Of a stretch of 64,000 nt of DNA, positions 57,826-64,000 are shown in pieces (positions within the stretch are counted from its first letter, which is position 1; the number at the start of each line of letters is the position of its first letter). The stretch lies in NCBI RefSeq assembly GCF_000003815.2, contig NC_049987.1, positions 17,401,959-17,465,958 of the forward strand, read 5' to 3'. The translations under genes and the position numbers were made by a program. This stretch comes from Branchiostoma floridae (lineage: Eukaryota; Chordata; Leptocardii; Amphioxiformes; Branchiostomatidae). The notes under the pieces were generated by a model that was given only the letters and a program-made list of their open reading frames with translations, made no database searches and was not told the DNA's origin.

Positions 57826-59676
57826 AGTGTGTGTATATAGACCGCAATTATGAAACGTCTATAGTTTGTTGGAGAGCCCATGGCATGAAAGGATGTGGAG
57901 TGTGACATGCAGGAAGGTTTTCTTGAAAAGTGTCTCTGAAATATTGACTGGGGCTCTTAGTCTGAGTCTGTTTGTGACCACAAGACTTGGAAACATGTTT
58001 CCCCTTTCTTCCTTCCCATGCTTTTAAAATACAAGCACACGACAACGCGATCTACTACTTTTAAACACAATACAAGACACATCCTTTTAGACAGAATTGG
58101 TATGTCTGTATGGCGGGTAGTCGCCGTCATCCGGCAGGGTTCGTGGTCAGGGAGTGGCACCCCTGCCCACTGAGGAACCAAAAGCCACCAGTCAGCCTGC
58201 CACTTACAGGATACGTTTTCCGTGAGCTCCGATGGCGCTATTTAAAACACCCAGAACGCTCATAGAACGTACGATATGGGTAATCAGGCGACGAAACCGC
58301 GTTACCACTATCGCGCACAAATACCAGGAAGTGTTCGCCGGACGACCAAATCTACCGCACCGAAAAACGCTACGAAAAAAAAAGAACGGGCTTTTGGGGA
58401 AATAAAAAAGATTATGCACTGTTATAGTGGTAGCCGAAAAATTGGGGGCCAAAACTAAGGGGGAGACCTATGATTTGCTATTTCTTTCACGGACTATTTC
58501 CCTGGTCACAACAAATTCCGAACCGGAATCTCAAGTCACGTACTAGACAATAATGGAGGCGCAGGTGGTTTGAGGTAGTGGTGAAGCGGTTACAGCGACA
58601 ACCGCGGACATAAAACCAACTCGAAAATCTCAATGATTACAGTACATTTATATATACGTTAACGCTCCTGTCTCCATAGTGCAGATTCCAAAATGGTAAA
58701 ATGAAAATAGGGAAGTCAGTTGTTGAAATTCTTGGGGAGGTTCTTTGTAATAAATGAAATAGAGATCTAGAATAGCAAGGATACAGGCTTTTCATTGCCG
58801 TCTTATTGATATAATTTGAATCCTCCGACGAGCATGTTGGCGGGTAATTGAATTAAGCAGTTAGCATCTTCTTGTGGTTAAAAGGTAGCAGAACACAGTT
58901 TTCGGCCTATGGGGATTTCTATAGTTAAGGACCACAAGGTGTCTGGCATCGACGCTGATAAAATCATAGCAGGGTGCAGTTTTCAACCATGACAAACTAA
59001 TATGTTGAAGTCGAGGGTATAACCTACCAAAATAATTGAAAAACAGAAAAAGTTGTCGTTTTGAATTTTTTAAAGCCTTCTTTTAAATTGGGTCATGCGG
59101 GGTCATGCGGAACTGCAGCCGACTCACAGGGGCAGGCAGCTGTAAAGGTCACGCGCATTTATACACCAAATGGACAAACATCAAAATCTTACACATACCA
59201 CCTGAAAGTCGACTTGTTATACTACCATATAGCAAAGCTCATCCCCCGCTGTCTTTCACGTAACGGTGTTTACAGGCGCTTCCAGATTTCGGCCGCACTA
59301 CTTTTTACCCCTACGTAATACGTTACCATACTGTGGGCTTCGACCTTAACAGACGTACGATGTAGTCCAACATGGCGCAGATGACGTCAAATGAAAAGCC
59401 TGTATACTCATTTCATGCAGATTCATGCAGAAAATGAAAGTGATCTCGAAACAGTTTAGCTCGCTGAAGAGCTCTTCCACTGGTCGTAGCAAAGAGGGGA
59501 GACACTATGTAAAGTATTTACAGGTTCATTGTACTGGGTAAATTTTTCTTGTTTTTTAAAAGGCACAGTGAACCCTGGTTTAATGTCTTAGGGACTGCAA
59601 CCATTTCCGGTACCGTAGTTTGTTTTGCCGGGTGAGCGACACAGCCGAGATCGAACTCACGGCTTCCACTTCCAGA
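57826..59676. other. Intergenic, no gene recognised
   Basis: Short frames only, none with family similarity. GGGTCATGCGGGGTCATGCGG near 59090 is a short direct repeat. Confidence 0.3.
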
Positions 59677-60100
59677 GTAGGAGTGGGTACCGGTACAGAA
59701 AATTCAGGTCCAGGTTCGGTCCAGGTCCAGAGTATCAGGTCCAGATTTGGACCTGAACATGGACCTGATTCAGTACGTGAGAACTTGTGAATGGACAATA
59801 CTCAAAATAATGGTCAATTTTGCAAAAAAGACATCTGTTTTGTGGAGATTCGACTACCACTGCCGTTTTAAAATCCTACAAGGCCTCTGTACTATTGACT
59901 GTAACTATTAACTTGGTAGAAATGACTGTAGACTATGTTCCGCTTCGTTCTTGTTATTTTCCTCGACCGGTAAGCCCCAAAACGTGCGAATGCCTGATCA
60001 TATAATCTGCTCATTTTCCAATAGGTCCAACATCCGGTTCACCGATTTTTTTCAGGTCCGGTTTTCTGGACCGGTCCAATAAGAAAAATCGGTTTTTTAC
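59677..60100. mobile_element. 3'-truncated copy of the 47399 hAT-like MITE
   Basis: Starts GAGTGGGTACCGGTACAGAA and follows 47399-47833 through AATTCAGGTCCAGG, ACCTGATTCAGTA, GTTTTAAAATCCTACAA, CAACATCCGGTTCACC and TCTGGACCGGTCCAATAAG. Homology stops near 60100, before the right terminal repeat, so this copy cannot move. Confidence 0.75.
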
Positions 60101-61640
60101 AGAGGCAAGGCCGCTAACCACTGGACAACACACGCTACCCTGAATGTCTTCGAAAACTCGTCGAGTGTCTATTTTCCAGCTTGTATGACGCTGGCTTTAA
60201 ACAATTGGCGTAGCAAACTTGTTTTGATGTAGGCTAATTTGAGCCGTACATCGTTTCTTTCGGACGAAGTTGTCTTTTTCTCAAATAGCTGCAAAAAAGA
60301 ATGCAATGCTGTAAAACGTACCTTGAACTCAGCTGTTATCATAAAGAGTGACCAGTCTTGCCTTTAGCTGTGTGAAGCTACAGCACGGAGAAGAAAAATG
60401 GCGCTGGTTACAAATTGCAACGCCCACGTAAACCGTTGGCATTTGACAATTAGCTTGTTTTGTTAGCTTGAACTTGATCTCGCAACGGAGTTTTTCATGC
60501 ACCACAGACACATTTGTTGAAGTCGTTACCTACACTCGGGACAATGACACACTTTGATGACAAAATGTAAACATGTATTTCTGCCGACGGAAAAAAAACT
60601 TCCACAGATGCACTTTGCACAAGTTTGGTAAAGACCATAATCAAGAATGTATCATGTTAATGTTTTTTAAAGAAATGTGGTTGACTTCTTTTACGCTCAT
60701 TGTGTGCGTAACAGCCTGAAATCTGATCTGACGGCCTTTGAATGCACCTTACAAATTAGAACATTCCTCGTGTATGAGGTCAGACGACTAGTTGACGCTC
60801 AAACACTTACAGTGAACTTTCGAACTCCGAATGTGTACTATGACAGAGGGACTACAAAAGTTTACAAAAATAAAACCTTGACGTTCAGACGAATAGTTGC
60901 CGTTCAATGATAGTTCTAAATTAGAGTCATTGCACGAGAAAAATAGGCAAAACCAGGCAGTGGTCGGCGGACGGGGGTCGGCCAAAGACTTTGTGTGTGA
61001 CAGGTATTTGGAACTATGAACGGCCATATGAAGAAAAGTTTATTGCATTCATTTACATGCCTGAGCGCCACCTATGTTGGTTTATGTTGTATTTAGTTAG
61101 ACTAACACCCCTATGTTAAGTTGGTTCCGTCCTATAGTGGAGTCCGACCACCGACTCGTAGAGTACCGCCATGTTGGAATAAAGCTCCTCATGTTAGTTG
61201 CACTTGTGTCGCCTGTGAGTCGCTCCTTATAGCGGTCCTTGTACTAAACTGGCGTGGTAGCAGCTGACATGCCGACAAAACAAAGGACCATGCCGACAAA
61301 ACAAAGGACGTCACGGTGACATTGCCCTCCTCCAGCAAGCAAAGTTAACTGACACTTGTTCCACATGTTTGCCAGCATTTATTCATGCAACGTTACACTG
61401 TGCAAATCGCAATTTGAGACACCCTTACTCTATCTGTAAACAAACCCTCCAGTTTTATACAAAGGCTAATACTTGAACCCGAACATTGGCAATGCTCTTC
61501 TGAGGCGAAGTGAATCCTGTTTATGGCACACTGCTGGCGCGCTGCATGCAGAGACTTGGACTTGTCTATCATGATTATCTTAATTGAAGTTTTTTCACCG
61601 TCATTCAACACAAGAATTTGCTCACATCGAATTTTCCGTC
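60101..61640. other. Intergenic, no gene recognised
   Basis: No exon or clear repeat on either strand apart from the short direct repeat GCCGACAAAACAAAGGAC at about 61271 and 61292. Confidence 0.3.
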
Positions 61641-61871
61641 GCACATCCGTCGACCTTCGTCAGGAGTGGTGATTCAATTACTCTGAGCACGTGACCTAGG
61701 GACACGTGACTCGAGTAAATAATCGTAGATGCCTGGCAAGCGGTATCGGCCCCCGTCTCTGTTAAGTGTCGGCTGGTGTAGACGGCCTTCTTTACACTCA
61801 CGCACACACCCTTCGCGAAGAATAATCAGAGTAATTGAATCAGCACTCCTAGCGAAGGTCGACGGATGTGC
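61641..61871. repeat. Foldback element with 46-bp arms
   Basis: GCACATCCGTCGACCTTCGT, CAGGAGTGGTGATTCAATTA, CTCTGA (61641-61686) is mirrored at 61826-61871 with three mismatches. The 139-bp spacer has CACGTGAC twice. No coding. Confidence 0.75.
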
Positions 61872-62570
61872 AATGTTGGTCCCGAAGGTTGACAGAAAAA
61901 TGCATCGACATGCAACAATGTAGCAGCTATATAAGCGAAGTCAATAATCCCTTCCAACATATAAATACGGTGATGGTAAAACGTGATTGATGTGAACTAT
62001 GTTTATTTGTATACTTGTTATATGGTGCATATAAAAGTCATAAGAAGTATAATCTGGTAACATACTAGGCTAACGACGTAATGTCATAGCAAGGGCGTTA
62101 TAACGTCCCTGGTCATAGGTACGGACTAGTTGACAGTATGTGCTATAGGCCAGCATAGCTGTTGTCTTATATCGGAGTGTTACTTAACAGATTAGACGAA
62201 GAAAGGTGCAGTAGCCAGACGTTGTTGTAAAATAAAACTACCGCATTTTCTCGATTGAAGTACGCATCCTGATTTGAGCCAAGTTCCAGGCAAATAGATA
62301 AGAATAGAAATAAAATTGTTGATAACATTTTTACAACACGTACTATCTTTCTACAACAATAGTCACGCTATACTGACGTACAATATTAGCCAAAAGTATG
62401 CATTAAGTATTTGTCTCAATTGACCTCGAGTTTGGTAATGCTGTGAAGGCTTGAACAGGTGATTACTTGTTTTGGGTATCTGTGGAAGGTAAATTAAAAA
62501 AAAAGATAGGTTTCAGTTAGTAAATGCACATTAATGTACCGCTTCTACTAAGTTTTCTTAACATTTCTGG

Positions 62571-62614
62571 GCGTGTCTGTGTGTGTGTATGTGTATGTGT
62601 GTATGTGTGTGTGT
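62571..62614. repeat. (GT)n microsatellite
   Basis: GTGT/GTAT alternation just before another copy of the dispersed repeat. Confidence 0.8.
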
Positions 62615-62639
62615 TGGGACAGAAAGTGTGCTGTGCGTT

Positions 62640-63275
62640 TGGGCCCACTGGTGGCTTTTTTTTAATTACTAGGGGGATCTTTATTTCCGGCTTTGAAGGA
62701 GAATGACCAACAAGAACGGGTTGATCTTTGGTATGTAGATATCTAAACTGATGATTTACAGGATTGAATTTGAATTATGCAAATCAAGAGTCATATTCAT
62801 AATCAACAAGGAAATATATAAATCCATTGCATTCCATGGTTAGCTAGGACTCTCAAACACGTCACATATGTAAATGAGAAAAATAGGAATACCGATTGAT
62901 ATCAACTATACAAATAGCGACCTAGTTTCCTTAATCAACGAGAAAATACTTTCATTCTATGGTGTTAAATGATGGGAATTTTATTATTGTGACACGTCGC
63001 AAGAACGAAATTCCCATTAAAAATTAAACAAAAGTGAACATTATTGGACATAAATTAAGCAAATCGGGGCCTTGCTCACATAATTAATGAAGGAATACCA
63101 CAATAGCTAAGACAAGAGTCAAATACGTTGAACAACATATGCTATTTGAGTACAGAAGGTGACATTAACTGAATGAGCCCCTTATTTGCATAATCAGAAG
63201 AGATACATTCATCATAACTCACTCGAAAATGTTAACGTCATTTAGTGAAAGTTTGACGTCGTGGAACTCTCATTT
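62640..63275. repeat. Copy of the dispersed repeat family
   Basis: GGGCCCACTGGTGGC (62641), TAGGGGGATCTTTATTTCC, TTATGCAAATCAAGAG, CTTATTTGCATAATCAGAAG and a terminal TTTGACGTCGTGGAACTCTC (63250-63269), ordered as in 4440-5345. It abuts the C-type lectin exon. Confidence 0.5.
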
Positions 63276-63386
63276 TTTCAAATGAAACATTGGCAAGGCA
63301 TCTGCTTATTTTAAAGTTGATGATCGATTTCCAATTTCTATTAATTAATTTGTGTCTCTTTCTACAGCTGTTAAAATGATACGAAC

Positions 63387-63803
63387 CTGACGGTATGATT
63401 TGGCAGATGAAATTACGTCGGCCGGTACACCCATAGTCATTCCAGTTGATGTCATTGTAGACTCGCCAGTACATGTACAGGACACAGCGCTGGTGCCCTG
63501 TTCCGTTGTTACTGGGTTGTCCCTCTCCCCACATGCTGAAGTTGGTCCCCAGTGGGGTTCCGTCTATCCACTCCCACCTCCCGTTTTCCCGCTGACTGTG
63601 CAAGCCGAACCAGAACTTGGCGAACTTGAACTTGGCTGAATCGATGAGGGAGATGAGGAAGGCGTTGATGCCGGCATCACGGGGCATGGCGAGGGTGCCT
63701 CCGTCGGCGACACAGGCAGCAGCCGCCTCTCGGAACTGCTTACGTGTTTCAAACGGTTTGTAGCAGACTTCGCGGTACTTCTGGTAGTCGTTTGGGCAGA
63801 AGG
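63387..63803 (-). CDS. C-type lectin domain exon, partial gene
   Basis: One exon, 63803-63387, flanked by TTTTACAG (acceptor) and a weak G|GTTCGT donor; phase 1 on both sides. It encodes a complete C-type lectin domain: FCPNDYQKYREVCYKP, ACVADGGTLAMP, FWFGLHSQ, WEWIDGTPL, MWGEGQPSN, RCVLYMY, INWNDYGCTGRRNFICQ. Six cysteines suggest the long form with an N-terminal hairpin disulfide. WND, part of the calcium/sugar site, is present. The EPN/QPD motif is replaced by QPS, so sugar specificity is uncertain. If the weak donor is not used, the frame runs on to a stop at 63240-63238. The signal peptide and other upstream exons must lie to the right of the window. Confidence 0.85.
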
Positions 63804-63904
63804 CTGTAAAATAGGACCCGTATATAACTTAACTTGGTCACAGTCGAAAAACATGTACAGTACTAGCCGAAACTGGCTTGGCAACCACCTGGCACAAAAC
63901 AGAC

Positions 63905-64000
63905 CTTCTGTCTGTCTGTGTGTTTGTGTGTATGTAATGCTATATACATATGTGGGTTTATATGCGAGTTTGGGTGTGTATGCGTGTGTGTGCGTGTGTG
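63905..64000. repeat. (GT)n-rich microsatellite
   Basis: TCTGTCTGTGTGTTTGTGTG and GTGTATGCGTGTGTGTGCG at the window edge, in an intron of the C-type lectin gene. Confidence 0.6.

Overview
The window looks like nuclear DNA of an invertebrate chordate, most likely an amphioxus (Branchiostoma). Genes are split into many short exons with GT-AG introns. The intron-containing tRNA-Tyr is eukaryotic. Two genes belong to the secreted 'short-chain collagen C4-like' family, which is expanded in amphioxus, cnidarians and sponges. Introns and spacers are full of small non-autonomous DNA transposons, foldbacks, LINE tails and minisatellites. The species is inferred from family content only; no search was run. 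Exon models were built by hand from splice sites, reading-frame phase and family similarity.

Layout, left to right. (1) 1-3054, plus: the last four exons of an SLC17-type anion/glutamate transporter, with one GC-AG intron. (2) 5905-10131, minus: a complete eight-exon gene for a secreted 348-residue protein with seven W...GKP repeats, probably a seven-bladed beta-propeller lectin. Its introns hold a 42-bp minisatellite and a GTGAGT array. (3) 11395-21520: a diverged tandem duplication of about 2 kb. Copy 1 carries a truncated last exon of a C4-like gene. Copy 2 leads into the intact gene and is interrupted by a 5.5-kb insertion whose two head-to-tail units share their ends. (4) 21406-22985 (minus) and 24636-27154 (plus): two C4-like genes, head to head. 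(5) 29296-45986, minus: a complete 13-exon homogentisate 1,2-dioxygenase gene (442 residues), with an 8.9-kb first intron packed with transposons and a 45-bp minisatellite. (6) 46923-47008, minus: tRNA-Tyr(GUA) with an intron and an anticodon-stem mismatch. (7) 49417-56566, minus: a complete nine-exon polyamine-oxidase-like flavoprotein (510 residues) with an N-terminal signal and a hydrophobic C-terminus. (8) 56567-63386: no gene seen, many repeats. (9) 63387-63803, minus: a C-type lectin domain exon of a gene that runs off the right edge.

The genes do not form a pathway. Homogentisate dioxygenase is intracellular tyrosine catabolism. The propeller protein, the two C4-like proteins and the C-type lectin are predicted secreted or extracellular proteins. 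The polyamine oxidase is predicted to act at or outside the cell surface. Much of the novelty is in the mobile DNA: the tandem insertion at 14233-19711, hAT-like MITEs with clear 8-bp target duplications, and repeat arrays that contain splice-donor-like or transcription-factor-like motifs.
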